Assembly: GCA_024235615.1 (NCBI GenBank)
Contig: JACKMB010000001.1
Location: 1,178,001 to 1,242,000 of the forward strand
DNA length: 64,000 bases
Reading direction: 5' to 3'
From: Thauera sp.
GTDB taxonomy: Bacteria > Pseudomonadota > Gammaproteobacteria > Burkholderiales > Rhodocyclaceae
The first letter of the stretch is position 1. Each line of letters opens with the position of its first letter. The notes beneath the pieces were generated by a model. It was not told the DNA's origin and ran no database searches. It worked only from the letters and a program-made list of their open reading frames with translations. Below, in pieces: positions 43,303 through 54,168 of this stretch. The position numbers and the translations under genes are program-made.

Positions 43303-43740
43303 ATGAGCAACCCTCTCACCCGTCGCACCGACCCGCTGGACGACTTCTTCCGCGGATTTTTCGTGCGCCCCGTAGATTTCGGCGGCCAGCAGCTTGCCAC
43401 GCCCGGCACCGACGCACCGCAGATGCGGGTCGACGTCAAGGAGACCGCGCAGGGCTATGAGGTGCATGCCGAGCTACCCGGTATGAAGAAGGAAGACATC
43501 CACGTCCATATCGACGGGCCGGTGGTGTCGATCAGCGCCGAGCGCAAGCAGGAGAAGGAGATCAAGGACGGCGAGAAGGTGCTGCGCACCGAGCGCTACT
43601 TCGGCAAGGTGTCGCGCAGCTTCCAGCTCGGCCAGGAGATCGACGAGGCCGCCGCGAGCGCGAAGTTCAACGACGGCGTGCTCGAGTTGCACCTGCCCAA
43701 GAAGGCCGAGGTGCAGGCCAGGCGGCTCACCATCGAGTAA
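43303..43740 (+). CDS. Hsp20/alpha-crystallin family small heat-shock protein
   Basis: A 145-residue chaperone. The alpha-crystallin domain (about 40-140) shows the signatures VDVKETAQGYEVHAELPGMKKEDIHV and FNDGVLELHLPKKAE, with a short N-terminal arm (LDDFFRGFFVRPVDF). It lacks a C-terminal I-x-I/V tail of normal length, ending RRLTIE. GGAGGA lies before the ATG. It holds unfolding proteins soluble under stress. It stands alone between the Cys-rich gene and a repeat array. Confidence 0.93.
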   Translation: MSNPLTRRTDPLDDFFRGFFVRPVDFGGQQLATPGTDAPQMRVDVKETAQGYEVHAELPGMKKEDIHVHIDGPVVSISAERKQEKEIKDGEKVLRTERYFGKVSRSFQLGQEIDEAAASAKFNDGVLELHLPKKAEVQARRLTIE

Positions 43741-43765
43741 GCGCCCTGCGCCAGACCCGCCGTCA

Positions 43766-44203
43766 TTCGCGCCTGCCGGCGCTCCTACATGACCCATCGT
43801 GCTTCCTCGGCCTCCTGTAGGAGCGGCGGCAGCCGCGAATCGTGCGGCGAAACAATTGGCGCGCCCGCAAACCCCCACCGCCGCCTTCGCGCCTGGCGGC
43901 GCTCCTACATGAACCGTCGTGCTTCCTCGGCCACCTGTAGGAGCGGCGTCAGCCGCGAATCGTGCGGCGAAACAATTGGCGCGCCCGCAAACCCCCGCCG
44001 CCGTCATTCGCGCCTGCCGGCGCTCCTGCATGAACCGTCGCGCTTCCTCGGCCTCCTGTAGGAGCGGCGGCAGCCGCGAATCGTGCGGAGAAACAATTGG
44101 CGCACCCGCAAACCCCCACTGCCGTCATTCGCGCCTGCCGGCGCTCCTACATGAACCGTCGTGCTTCCTCGGCCTCCTGTAGGAGCGCCGGCAGCCGCGC
44201 AGG
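43766..44203. repeat. Tandem array of paired REP-like palindromes (four units of 120-121 bases)
   Basis: Units begin at 43766, 43886, 44007 and 44128. Each has a left element starting TTCGCGCCTGCCGGCGCTCC and, about 50 bases on, a right element in inverted orientation beginning TGTAGGAGCGGCGGCAGCCG. Together they can form a long hairpin. The spacer (CAATTGGCGC and AAACCCCC segments) is almost identical between units. The 543-base gap to argB has no gene; a further partial element is seen near 44250. Confidence 0.85.
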
Positions 44204-44283
44204 CGGCGGTGCAGGGGGTGACATGATCGAGGCGGCTGGCTCGCCTCGTGCGCGCTTGCCGGCGCTCGATCGACCGCGCCGTC

Positions 44284-45216
<933 letters not shown>

Positions 45217-45310
45217 CTAGTGGCCAGCCCGCGGAACCGGAAGTGCACCGCAGCAAAGCCCCCCGCCACCGCGCTCTACATATCGAATTACTATTTAAAT
45301 CGTCGAAATG

Positions 45311-45329
45311 TTCAATTGGAACTATTGAA
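45311..45329. promoter_or_regulatory. Inverted repeat before the ZIP transporter gene
   Basis: TTCAAT and ATTGAA flank TGGAACT in a locally AT-rich stretch (45280-45330), 70 bases before the start codon. It could be a regulator site for the metal transporter or the divergent argB; no regulator is identified. Confidence 0.4.
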
Positions 45330-45398
45330 TCGCATCGCCGATACTGACTCCATCAGACAAGGCGGCCGTGCCGTCGAGCTCAGCGGAGGATTTCCATC

Positions 45399-46301
45399 AT
45401 GGTCGACAAGGTCGCTCGCCTGCATTTCCAGCCTGCCAGCCCGGCCGGTGCCCTGCGCGCGCTCAGCGGCTGGCTGATCGCGGTCACCGGACTTGCCCTG
45501 CTCGTCGCCCAGCTCGCGCGCAGCGTCGAGGGCTTCGAGCTTGCGGTGTCGGGTGCGGTGGCAGGGGGCGCGATGGCTGCGGCGGCGACCGCACTCGGTG
45601 CGGTGCCGCTTCTGGTCGTGCGCCGGATCGGCGCCAGCGTGCAGGGCATGCTGCTCGGCTTCGGCGCCGGCGTCATGCTCGCCGCGAGCGTGTTCTCGCT
45701 GCTGCTGCCCGGCTTCGAAGCCGCGCTCGCACAGACCGGCACGGAGACCGGCGCCGCGCTGCTGGTCGCGTGCGGCGTGCTGCTCGGCGCCGGCGGCCTG
45801 CTCGCGATGGACCGCGCCCTGCCGCACACGCATTTCCCCGAAGGCCGGCGCAGCGGCGCCGCGGTGTGGCTGTTCGTGTTCGCGATCGCCGTGCACAACA
45901 TCCCGGAGGGCCTGGCGATCGGCGTGGCCGCCGGCCTCGAGGGCACGGGCGCCGGCTCGGGCGACGCGGTCGCCGCCGGCATCTCGCTGCAGAACGTGCC
46001 CGAGGGACTGATCGTCGCGATCGCCCTGGTGGCGGCGGGTTACGGGCGCTGGCTCGCCTTCGGCGTCGCGGCGGTGTCGGGCCTGATCGAGCCGGTCGCG
46101 GCGATCGCCGGTTCGGTGATGGTGTCGGTCTCGGCGACCATCCTGCCCTGGGGCCTGGCCGGCGCGGCCGGCGCGATGCTCTTCGTGGTCAGCCACGAGA
46201 TCATCCCAGAGTCGCACCGCCGCGGTCACGAGACGCTCGCCACCGGTGGCCTGATGGTCGGCTTCGTGATGATGATGCTGATGGATACGCTGGTGGCGTG
46301 A
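45399..46301 (+). CDS. ZIP-family metal transporter
   Basis: A 300-residue inner-membrane transporter that takes up divalent metals (zinc, perhaps iron or manganese). Eight hydrophobic helices are visible. The hallmark helix IV HNIPEGLAIGVAAGLEGTG and helix V ISLQNVPEGLIVAIALV give the binuclear metal site; note that the second motif has QN in place of HN. A His-rich cytoplasmic loop is absent apart from LPHTHFPEG. The gene is followed by a bidirectional terminator shared with ffs. Confidence 0.92.
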   Translation: MVDKVARLHFQPASPAGALRALSGWLIAVTGLALLVAQLARSVEGFELAVSGAVAGGAMAAAATALGAVPLLVVRRIGASVQGMLLGFGAGVMLAASVFSLLLPGFEAALAQTGTETGAALLVACGVLLGAGGLLAMDRALPHTHFPEGRRSGAAVWLFVFAIAVHNIPEGLAIGVAAGLEGTGAGSGDAVAAGISLQNVPEGLIVAIALVAAGYGRWLAFGVAAVSGLIEPVAAIAGSVMVSVSATILPWGLAGAAGAMLFVVSHEIIPESHRRGHETLATGGLMVGFVMMMLMDTLVA

Positions 46302-46339
46302 AGGGTCAGGCGTGAGGCGCTGGGCGCACGCGCAAAGGA

Positions 46340-46367
46340 CGAAGGGCGCTCCGAGGAGCGCCCTTCG
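46340..46367. terminator. Bidirectional terminator between the ZIP gene and ffs
   Basis: Thirteen-base perfect arms CGAAGGGCGCTCC (46340-46352) and GGAGCGCCCTTCG (46355-46367). It lies between convergent transcripts; the leftward side runs into TCCTTT. Confidence 0.7.
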
Positions 46368-46377
46368 TGTGTTCGGG

Positions 46378-46480
<103 letters not shown>

Positions 46481-46555
46481 CGGCATTGTAGCAGCATGCC
46501 AGCCGCTGCGGTGCGGCAATGACGCCGCGCCGCACCGCAGCGATCAACCCCCCGG

Positions 46556-48247
46556 TCAGCCCTTGAGCTCGGGGAAGTCTTCTTCGAAGAACTCCAGCTC
46601 GCCACGGGCAGCCTCGCCGCGCGCCTCTTCGGCCTTGCGCAGCTCGACGCGGCGGATCTTGCCCGAGATGGTCTTGGGCAGGTCGGCGAAGGACAGGCGG
46701 CGGATGCGCTTGTACGGGGCCAGGCGTTCGCGGGTGAAGGCGAAGATGTCCTTCGCCAACTCGCGGCTCGGCTCCTGGCCGGCGACCAGGATCACGAAGG
46801 CCTTGGGCACCGCCAGGCGCAGCGGATCCGGGCTCGGCACCACCGCGGCTTCGGCCACGGCCGGGTGCTCGATGAGCACGCTCTCGAGCTCGAAGGGGCT
46901 GATGCGGTAGTCGGAGGCCTTGAACACGTCGTCGGCGCGGCCGACGTAGGTGATGTAGCCGTCCTCGTCGATGCTGGCGACGTCGCCGGTGCGGTAGTGG
47001 CCGTCGCGCATGACCTCGGCGGTCTTGGCGGGATCACCCGAGTAACCCACCATCAGGCCCACCGGGCGGTGCTCGCCCATCACCAGCGAAACCTCGCCCT
47101 CGACCGAGGGCTTGCTGTCGGCGTCGAGCAGGGCGATCTTGTAGCCAGGCAGCGGGCGGCCCATGGAGCCCGGCTTGAGCGGCTGGTCGGGGGTGTTGCC
47201 GATCTGCGCGGTGGTCTCGGTCTGGCCGAAACCGTCGCGGATGGTGATGCCCCAGGCCTTCTTCACCTGATCGATGACCTCCGGGTTGAGCGGCTCGCCG
47301 GCACCGATCAGCTCGCGCAGCTTGGTCTTGACCGCGGCGAGATCCTGCTGGATCAGCATGCGCCACACCGTCGGGGGCGCGCACATCGTGGTGACCTCGT
47401 ACTTGACCAGCACGTCGAGCAGGGCGGCGGCGTTGAAGCGGTTGTAGTTGTACAGGAACACGCAGGCGCCGGCGTTCCAGGGCGCGAAGAAGCAGCTCCA
47501 GGCGTGCTTGGCCCAGCCCGGCGAGGAGATGTTCATGTGACGGTCGTTGGGCTTGAGGCCGATCCAGTACATCGTCGACAGGTGGCCGACCGGATAGGAC
47601 TGGTGGGTGTGCAGCACCAGCTTGGGCTTGGAGGTGGTGCCCGAGGTGAAGTACAGCAGCAGCGGGTCGTCGACGCGGGTCACGCCGTCCGGGGTGAAGA
47701 CGTCGGACTCTGCCGCAGCCTCCTCGAAGGCCTTCCAGCCCGCGGGCGCGCCACCCACGGCGATGCGCCCGAAATTGCCCGGCAGGTTCTCGAACTTGTC
47801 GGTGTGCGCCTTGCCGATCACCACATGCCTGACCTGGCCGCGCTCGACGCGGTCGACGAGGTCTTCGGGGGTCAGCAGCGTGGTCGCGGGGATCACCACC
47901 GCGCCGAGCTTGATCGCGGCGAGCATGGTCTCCCACAGCGGCACTTCGTTGCCGAGCATGATCAGGATGCGCTCGCCGCGCTTGACGCCCTGCTTGCGCA
48001 GCCAGTTGGCGACGCGGTTCGAGCGCGCCGACATCTCGGCGAAGGACAGCCTGGATTCGCGGCCGTCTTCCTCGATGATCCACAGCGCCGGGTTGTCGTT
48101 GCCCTCGGCCATGGCATCGAAGTAGTCCAGCGCCCAGTTGAACTCCTTGAGCCTGGGCCACTTGAAGCCGGCGTAGGCGGTCGCGTAGTCGCTGCGGTGC
48201 TGCAGCAGGAAGTCGCGCGCCGCGAGAAATTCATTGACTGCACTCAT
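46556..48247 (-). CDS. AMP-forming acyl-CoA synthetase
   Basis: A 563-residue ANL-superfamily enzyme that activates a carboxylic acid through an acyl-adenylate to its CoA ester. Motifs are the P-loop LLYFTSGTTSKPKLV near 210-224, the A5-like DGFGQTET near 348, YRTGDVASIDEDGYITYVGR near 430 and the C-terminal catalytic Lys in LPKTISGKIRRVELR. It resembles medium-chain or aromatic acid ligases of Thauera/Azoarcus; the substrate cannot be fixed from sequence alone. A palindrome upstream may be its operator. Single gene. Confidence 0.88.
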   Translation of the reverse strand: MSAVNEFLAARDFLLQHRSDYATAYAGFKWPRLKEFNWALDYFDAMAEGNDNPALWIIEEDGRESRLSFAEMSARSNRVANWLRKQGVKRGERILIMLGNEVPLWETMLAAIKLGAVVIPATTLLTPEDLVDRVERGQVRHVVIGKAHTDKFENLPGNFGRIAVGGAPAGWKAFEEAAAESDVFTPDGVTRVDDPLLLYFTSGTTSKPKLVLHTHQSYPVGHLSTMYWIGLKPNDRHMNISSPGWAKHAWSCFFAPWNAGACVFLYNYNRFNAAALLDVLVKYEVTTMCAPPTVWRMLIQQDLAAVKTKLRELIGAGEPLNPEVIDQVKKAWGITIRDGFGQTETTAQIGNTPDQPLKPGSMGRPLPGYKIALLDADSKPSVEGEVSLVMGEHRPVGLMVGYSGDPAKTAEVMRDGHYRTGDVASIDEDGYITYVGRADDVFKASDYRISPFELESVLIEHPAVAEAAVVPSPDPLRLAVPKAFVILVAGQEPSRELAKDIFAFTRERLAPYKRIRRLSFADLPKTISGKIRRVELRKAEEARGEAARGELEFFEEDFPELKG

Positions 48248-48588
48248 GGGTTCTCTCCTCTCCAGGACGTCGTTGGAATGCTCGGGGCGGCTGCCTGCCC
48301 GCCCGATCCCGCTATTTTACGTTGACGTTAACGCAGCGCACCATTCTTGATCAAAATTATGTTTATGGAGGGGGTGGATTCCTCGCGGCGCCGGACACGA
48401 CCAACCTGCCCCACCCCTCGCCCTGCCCGCCTGAAAAGAGGGCCATCGCCTCGGCCGGCCCGCGACGGGCCGGCAGGTGGAGGAAATCGCCCATCGTGCC
48501 GGGAATCGGGCCGCCGAGCGCGGCATCCACTATCGATATACTTGCGGCAACCGGCCGAGTATCGCCGCCGACCGTGCAAGGAGCAAAC
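48248..48588. promoter_or_regulatory. Divergent promoter region with palindrome (acyl-CoA synthetase / nitroreductase)
   Basis: A gap of 341 bases. An ACGTT-rich element, TTTACGTTGACGTTAACG, at 48316-48333 resembles operators of MerR-type regulators of acyl-CoA or branched-chain acid catabolism (LiuR-type), 70 bases before the synthetase start. The rest, toward the nitroreductase, contains no gene; AAGGAG at 48578-48583 is the ribosome site of that gene. Confidence 0.45.
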
Positions 48589-49410
48589 ATGTCCCAGCCT
48601 TCGACCCGCCTGCAAGCCCGCTACGGCCAGGAATCCGTTCCTGCCGACATCGCCCTCAACCCGCTCATCGAGCACCTGCTCGACCACCGCTCGGTCCGGG
48701 CCTACCTGCCCGACCCGGTCACCGATGCCGAACTCGCCGCGATCGTCGCCGCCGCGCAGTCTGCGGCGAGCTCGTCCAACCTCAACGTGTGGAGCGTGGT
48801 CGCGGTGCGCGACGCCGAGCGCCGCGCCAGGCTGGCAGAGCTCGCCGGTAACCAGGCCCACGTGCGCGAGGCGCCGCTGCAGCTCGTGTGGCTCGCCGAC
48901 CTCGCCCGCCTGCGCCGCATCGCCGACGGCCTCGGGCGTCCGGCCGAGGGCCTCGACTACCTCGAGATGTTCCTCACCGGCGTCATCGACGCCGCGCTCG
49001 CCGCACAGAACGGCGCCGCTGCGGCCGAATCGCTCGGCCTGGGCATGGTGTACATCGGCGGCATGCGCAACCGTCCGGAAGAGGTCGCCGAGCTGCTCGG
49101 CCTGCCGCCCGGCGTGTTCGCGGTGTTCGGCATGTGCGTCGGCCGCCCCGATCCGGCGCGTCCGGCCGACATCAAGCCGCGTCCCCCGCAGGCCGTGGTG
49201 CTGCACCACGAGCGCTACGCGCTCGAAGCCCAGGACGCCGGCATCGCCGCCTACGACCGCGCGATGGAGCGCTTCTACGCGGAGCAGAAGATGAACGTCC
49301 ACGGCACCTGGAGCGTGCACTCGTCCAAGCGCATCGCCGGCCCCGAGACGCTGTCCGGCCGCCATCGCCTGATCGAGGCGCTCAACGCGCTCGGCTTCGC
49401 GCTCAAGTAA
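48589..49410 (+). CDS. NfsA-type FMN nitroreductase
   Basis: A 273-residue oxygen-insensitive nitroreductase family protein, NADPH-dependent. LLDHRSVRAYLPDPVTDAEL (about 29-48) is the FMN-phosphate region, followed by AAQSAASSSNLNVWSVVAVRD and the LGMVYIGGMRNRPEEVAELLGLP segment typical of NfsA. The ATG at 48589 has AAGGAG before it. It reduces nitro compounds or quinones by two electrons. It lies 44 bases before the uncharacterised 471-residue gene. Confidence 0.9.
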   Translation: MSQPSTRLQARYGQESVPADIALNPLIEHLLDHRSVRAYLPDPVTDAELAAIVAAAQSAASSSNLNVWSVVAVRDAERRARLAELAGNQAHVREAPLQLVWLADLARLRRIADGLGRPAEGLDYLEMFLTGVIDAALAAQNGAAAAESLGLGMVYIGGMRNRPEEVAELLGLPPGVFAVFGMCVGRPDPARPADIKPRPPQAVVLHHERYALEAQDAGIAAYDRAMERFYAEQKMNVHGTWSVHSSKRIAGPETLSGRHRLIEALNALGFALK

Positions 49411-49454
49411 TTTCGCCCCTCCCGCCCGTCCCTCCCGCCCACCAAGGACCTGCA

Positions 49455-50870
49455 ATGCGCAAACGCGACACGACGCTGACCACCGACCAGAAGGCGCTCG
49501 CCATCAACCTGGACAAGTACAAGTACGGCTCCATCGTCGAGATCGGCGCCGGGCAGGAGGTGGCACGCCGCTTCTTCCACGTCGGCGCCGCCGCCGGCAC
49601 CGTCGCCAAGACCATGTCGGCCTACGACATGGCGGTCAGCGACGACATCTACGGCCATGTCGACCGCTACGTCAGCCGCGCCCGCCTGCTGCAGATGCTG
49701 GACAAGGAGTTCACCCAGGTGGTCGCGCGGCTGGCCCACCTGCGGCCGAAGAACACCACCTTCTTCGCCTACGCCGCCACCGTCACCGCGCGCAGCTTCA
49801 AGCAGAAGAACGAATGCCACGGCTGGGTCGGCATCCGCCTGCAGCTGCACCCGGGCGCCGAGCCCAGCGACGTGGTCATGCACGTGCGCATGCTCGACAA
49901 CGACAACGCGCTGCAGTCCGAGGCGCTCGGCATCCTCGGCGTCAACCTCATCCACGGCGCCTTCTTCCACCACGACCAGCCCGAGTGGGTGGTGGAGGGC
50001 CTCGCCGACGGGCTCGGCTCCGAGCGCATCGAGGTCGACCTCATCCACTTCTCCGGCCCCTACTTCGAGGAGGTGGAGAACCGCCTGATGAACCTGCACC
50101 TGATCCGCAGCTGGCTCACGCGCGCGGTGGTGTTCAACCCGCAGGGCGAGGTGGTGGTGCCGGGCGAGCTCCTCTACCGCAAGCCGGTGATGGTGATGCG
50201 CGGCAGCTTCAAGCCGGTCACCCTGGTCAATGTGGACATGATGAGCGCCGGCGTGCGCCAGTTCAGCCAGCTCGCCGCCGTCGACGACGGCGAGATCGTC
50301 TCGCTCGCCGAGATCACCATGAACTCGCTGATCAGCGGCGACAACGTGGACGGCGCCGACTTCCTCGCCCGCATCGACCTGCTCGCCTCGCAGGGCTACA
50401 CGGTGATGATCTCGGACTACGTGCGCTTCTTCCGCCTGCGCGCCTACCTGCGCCGCTACACGCAGAAGCCGATCGGCATCGTGCTGTCGGTGCGCGACTT
50501 CGCCTTCCTGTTCGACGAGAAGTACTACGAGGGCCTGGAGGGCGGCATCCTCGAGGCCTTCGGCAAGCTCTTCCCCGACAACACCCACGTCTATGTGTAC
50601 CCGTCGCGCCCGCGCGGCACCGACGCCTCGGCTACGGTCACCCTCGACAACGTGGCCGTCCCCGCCAACCTGCGCCACCTGCTCGCCCACCTCAAGGAGA
50701 ACGACAAGCTGGTGGCGGTGCAGCCGCACGACGACACCCACCTGCACATCGACATCGGCGAGGTGCTGGCCGGCCTGCGCCGCGGCCGCGGCGAGTGGGA
50801 GGCCGACGTGCCCGAGGCGGTTGCGCAGCGCATCATCGACAAGCGCCTGCTCGGCTACGACACCGAGTGA
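49455..50870 (+). CDS. Conserved protein of unknown function (471 aa)
   Basis: A soluble protein starting MRKRDTTLTTDQKALAINLDKYKYGSIVEIGAGQEVARRFF, preceded by AAGGA. The N-terminal GSIVEIGAGQEVARRF recalls a nucleotide- or SAM-binding loop, but the remainder (for example QSEALGILGVNLIHGAFF, KPVMVMRGSFKPVTLVNVDMM and the HDDTHLHIDIGEVLAGL end) matches no family I know. No signal peptide or membrane helices are seen. It lies behind the nitroreductase gene and is followed by a terminator. Confidence 0.75.
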   Translation: MRKRDTTLTTDQKALAINLDKYKYGSIVEIGAGQEVARRFFHVGAAAGTVAKTMSAYDMAVSDDIYGHVDRYVSRARLLQMLDKEFTQVVARLAHLRPKNTTFFAYAATVTARSFKQKNECHGWVGIRLQLHPGAEPSDVVMHVRMLDNDNALQSEALGILGVNLIHGAFFHHDQPEWVVEGLADGLGSERIEVDLIHFSGPYFEEVENRLMNLHLIRSWLTRAVVFNPQGEVVVPGELLYRKPVMVMRGSFKPVTLVNVDMMSAGVRQFSQLAAVDDGEIVSLAEITMNSLISGDNVDGADFLARIDLLASQGYTVMISDYVRFFRLRAYLRRYTQKPIGIVLSVRDFAFLFDEKYYEGLEGGILEAFGKLFPDNTHVYVYPSRPRGTDASATVTLDNVAVPANLRHLLAHLKENDKLVAVQPHDDTHLHIDIGEVLAGLRRGRGEWEADVPEAVAQRIIDKRLLGYDTE

Positions 50871-50900
50871 GCCGCCCCCGCGCGCGCCTGCACACCCGAG

Positions 50901-50928
50901 GACCCTGCCCTGTGCGGGGTCTTTTTTT
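50901..50928 (+). terminator. Rho-independent terminator after the 471-residue gene
   Basis: Eight-base stem GACCCTGC/GCGGGGTC with one T-G pair and a five-base loop, followed by seven Ts (50922-50928). Confidence 0.85.
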
Positions 50929-51062
50929 GAACTTCGGCGGCCGGCGCGGTCTGTTTTAATGCGGCGCACCATCCGCGCCGCAGGCTTGCACCAGCCTCTT
51001 CCTTCTGAACCCGCGCGCGCCATCCTGTACGCAGCGCATCCGCACCGGCCCGGAGCACGGAC

Positions 51063-53765
51063 ATGAGCCCGCGAACCGCCCCGCTCTCCCTCCTCGAACA
51101 CGCCCACGCCCGCACGGCCGACGAGGTCCTGTCGGCGCTGGACAGCTGCCCGGCGGGCCTGTCCGCGGACGAGGCCGCGCGCCGCCTCGCCGAGGTCGGC
51201 CCCAACCGTCTGCCCGAGCCGCCCCGGGACGGGCTGCTGAAGCGCTTCTTCAAGCACTTCAACGACGTGCTGATCTACGTTCTGCTCGGCGCCGCGGCGA
51301 TCACCGCCAGCCTCGGCCACTGGATCGACACCGGCGTCATCCTCGGCGTGGTGGTCATCAACGCCATCATCGGCTTCATCCAGGAGGGCAAGGCCGAGGA
51401 GGCGCTCGCCGGCATCCGCAAGATGCTGTCGCTGCGCGCGGACGCCTGCCGCGACGGCCAATGGAGCGCCGTGGACGCCGACGGCCTGGTGCCGGGCGAC
51501 GTCGTGCGCCTGCGCTCGGGCGCGCGCGTGCCGGCCGACCTGCGCCTGATCGAGGCCACCAACCTGCGTATCGAGGAGTCCGCGCTCACCGGCGAGTCCG
51601 TGCCCGCCGACAAGACCACCGAGGCGGTCGCCGCCGATGCCGGCGTGGGCGACCGCCTCGGCATGGCCTACTCCGGCACCCTGGTCGCCGCCGGGCGCGG
51701 CACCGGCGTGGTCGTCGCCACCGGCCCCGACACCGAGCTCGGCCGCATCAACCGCCTGATCGCCGAGGTGCAGACCCTGCAGACCCCGCTCACCCGGCAG
51801 ATGGCGCGGTTCAGCAAGATCCTGTCGATCGTCATCGTCGGCCTGGCCGCGCTCATGCTGGGCGTCGGCCTCGCGGTGCACGAGCAGCCGCTGGCCGAGG
51901 TCTTCCTGGCCGCGATCGGCTTCGCGGTCGCGGCCATCCCCGAGGGCCTGCCCGCCATCCTCACCATCACGCTCGCGCTCGGCGTGCAGCGCATGGCGCA
52001 GCGCAACGCGATCACGCGCAAGCTGACCGCGGTCGAGGCGCTCGGCTCGGTCACCGTGATCTGCTCGGACAAGACCGGCACGCTGACAAAGAACGAGATG
52101 ACCGTGCGCCACGTGCTCACCCGCGGCGGCTTCTACGAGGTCAGCGGCACCGGCTACCGCCCCGAGGGCGAGATCACCCTCGAAGGCGAGGTCGCCAGCC
52201 TGGCCCGCCACGGCCACCTGCAAGCGCTGATCGAGGTCGTCGCGGTCGCCAACGACACCCACGTCGCCGAGGAAGACGGCCAGTGGAAGGTCACCGGCGA
52301 GCCCACCGAGGGCGCGCTGCGCACCCTCGCGCACAAGGCCGGCTTCGACGCCGGCGCCCACGAGCGCCACGCCAGCATCCCCTTCGAGTCGGCCAACAAG
52401 TTCATGGCCACGCTCAACACCGCCCCCGGCGGCCAGCGCCGCATCCTGCTCAAGGGCGCGCCCGACCGCCTGCTCGAGCGCTGCCGGCACGAGCTCGGCG
52501 CCGAAGGCGAACTCGAGGCGCTCGACCGCGCCTTCTGGGAAGCGCACATCGACGCGCTCAGCGGCGAGGGCCTGCGCGTGCTCGCCGCCGCCGCGCGCGA
52601 CGTGCCCGCCAGCAAGGACGCGCTCGCCGTCGAGGATCTCGAGGAGGACATGGTCTTCCTCGGCCTCATCGGCATCATCGACCCGCCGCGCCCGGAGGCG
52701 ATCGAGGCCATCCGCTCCTGCCACGAAGCCGGCATCCGCGTGAAGATGATCACCGGCGACCACGCCGGCACCGCGCGCGCGATCGGCATCGAGATGGGCC
52801 TGGGCGCGGCCGACACGCTGAAGGTGATCACCGGCGCCGAGATCGAGGCCGCCAGCGACGAGGAGCTGCAGCGAATCGCCCACGACTGCGACCTCTTCGC
52901 CCGCACCAGCCCCGAGCACAAGCTGCGCCTGGTCAAGGCCCTGCAGGCGCGCGGCGAGGTGGTGGCGATGACCGGCGACGGCGTCAACGACGCCCCCGCG
53001 CTCAAGCGCGCCGACGTCGGCGTGGCGATGGGCATCAAGGGCACCGAGGCCACCAAGGAGGCCGCCGAGATCGTGCTCGCCGACGACAACTTCTCCACCA
53101 TCGAGCGCGCGGTCGAGGAAGGCCGCACGATCTACGACAACCTGCGCAAGGCCATCCTGTTCACGCTGCCGACCAACGGTGCGCAGGGCCTGGTGATGCT
53201 CGCCGCGGTGGTGTTCGGGCTCACGCTGCCGCTCACCCCGGTGCAGATCCTGTGGGTGAACATGGTGGTGGCGGTCACGCTGGCGCTCGCACTCGCCTTC
53301 GAGCCTGCCGAGCCCGGCGTCATGCAGCGCCCGCCGCGCAAGCCCGGTGGCTCGATCATGGACGGCACGATGCTGATGCGCGTGGGTTTCGTGTCGCTGC
53401 TCATCGGCGGCGCCACCATCGCCTCGTTCGAATATTCGCTGCTGCAGGGCATGGAGCTCGGGACGGCGCGCACCATGGCGGTCAACACCCTGGTGGTGGC
53501 GCAGGCCTGGTACCTCTTCAACAGCCGCTTCCTCACCGCCTCCAGCCTCGCGCTCTCGCGCATGTTCACCAACCCGGGCGCGATCGTCTCGGTCGGCCTG
53601 CTCGGCCTGCTGCAGCTCGGCTTCGTCTACGTGCCGGCGATGAACACCTGGTTCGGCACCACGCCGCTGCCGCTCGAGGCCTGGGGGCCGCCGATGGCCA
53701 TCGGCGTGCTGGTGTTCCTGATCATCGAGGGCGAGAAGGCGCTGCTGCGCGCGCGGCGGCGCTGA
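51063..53765 (+). CDS. Cation-transporting P-type ATPase (P2 type)
   Basis: A 900-residue P-type ATPase like the calcium (SERCA/PMCA) group. An N-terminal cation-ATPase domain ([23 protein letters not shown]) is followed by the actuator loop with TGES near 178, the transport helix [18 protein letters not shown] near 285, the phosphorylation site DKTGTLT near 336, the nucleotide domain ([11 protein letters not shown]) and the hinge [20 protein letters not shown] near 640. A C-terminal cation-ATPase domain with about six helices completes it. All catalytic motifs are intact. The ion may be calcium or another cation. Confidence 0.92.
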   Translation: MSPRTAPLSLLEHAHARTADEVLSALDSCPAGLSADEAARRLAEVGPNRLPEPPRDGLLKRFFKHFNDVLIYVLLGAAAITASLGHWIDTGVILGVVVINAIIGFIQEGKAEEALAGIRKMLSLRADACRDGQWSAVDADGLVPGDVVRLRSGARVPADLRLIEATNLRIEESALTGESVPADKTTEAVAADAGVGDRLGMAYSGTLVAAGRGTGVVVATGPDTELGRINRLIAEVQTLQTPLTRQMARFSKILSIVIVGLAALMLGVGLAVHEQPLAEVFLAAIGFAVAAIPEGLPAILTITLALGVQRMAQRNAITRKLTAVEALGSVTVICSDKTGTLTKNEMTVRHVLTRGGFYEVSGTGYRPEGEITLEGEVASLARHGHLQALIEVVAVANDTHVAEEDGQWKVTGEPTEGALRTLAHKAGFDAGAHERHASIPFESANKFMATLNTAPGGQRRILLKGAPDRLLERCRHELGAEGELEALDRAFWEAHIDALSGEGLRVLAAAARDVPASKDALAVEDLEEDMVFLGLIGIIDPPRPEAIEAIRSCHEAGIRVKMITGDHAGTARAIGIEMGLGAADTLKVITGAEIEAASDEELQRIAHDCDLFARTSPEHKLRLVKALQARGEVVAMTGDGVNDAPALKRADVGVAMGIKGTEATKEAAEIVLADDNFSTIERAVEEGRTIYDNLRKAILFTLPTNGAQGLVMLAAVVFGLTLPLTPVQILWVNMVVAVTLALALAFEPAEPGVMQRPPRKPGGSIMDGTMLMRVGFVSLLIGGATIASFEYSLLQGMELGTARTMAVNTLVVAQAWYLFNSRFLTASSLALSRMFTNPGAIVSVGLLGLLQLGFVYVPAMNTWFGTTPLPLEAWGPPMAIGVLVFLIIEGEKALLRARRR

Positions 53766-53934
53766 CGAGACCGGAGACCGGCAGGACCGCACCGATCCGC
53801 ATGCGCGGCAGCATCGGGCTCGACTCGCGGCATTCCGCCCCGGAGATCGCCTCGCAGACGCGGCCCTCGTCGTCCTCGGCGAGGCGTCCGCAGAGGCCTT
53901 CCATCCACTCGGGATGGCTGGGGGCAGCGTGCAT
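53722..53934 (-). pseudogene. Possible truncated transporter N-terminus
   Basis: A leftward frame starting MHAAPSHPEWMEGLCGRLAED and continuing to VCEAISGAECRES resembles, by memory, the N-terminus of some MFS transporters of this bacterial group (which continue with a membrane helix after the CREV/CREI motif). Here the resemblance stops and the frame runs into the end of the P-type ATPase gene. It is probably a remnant. The gap 53766-54168 holds no other convincing gene. Confidence 0.3.
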
Positions 53935-54168
53935 GGCGGGTGGCGATGATCTCGGCATCGGGTGCGGGCGGCGTGCCACGGGGATTGCACGTGCCGCTTG
54001 GCGCAGCGCAGAATGCCCGCACATGCACGATCCAGGGGACCCGTGACGCGTGGCGCCTTCCCCTGCGCCGCGGGTCCGCCCGCACGGGGGCGGATGTCGC
54101 CCGTCCCGCCGCCCATCCCGCAGCCCCTCCCGCTGCTCCTCTCCCGCCCGTCTCGACGCCCCCGCCCG

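Noticed and set aside
43766-44203. CRISPR array
   Set aside because: Unit length is 120 bases with nearly identical spacers and internal inverted elements; no cas genes. It is a REP-type array.
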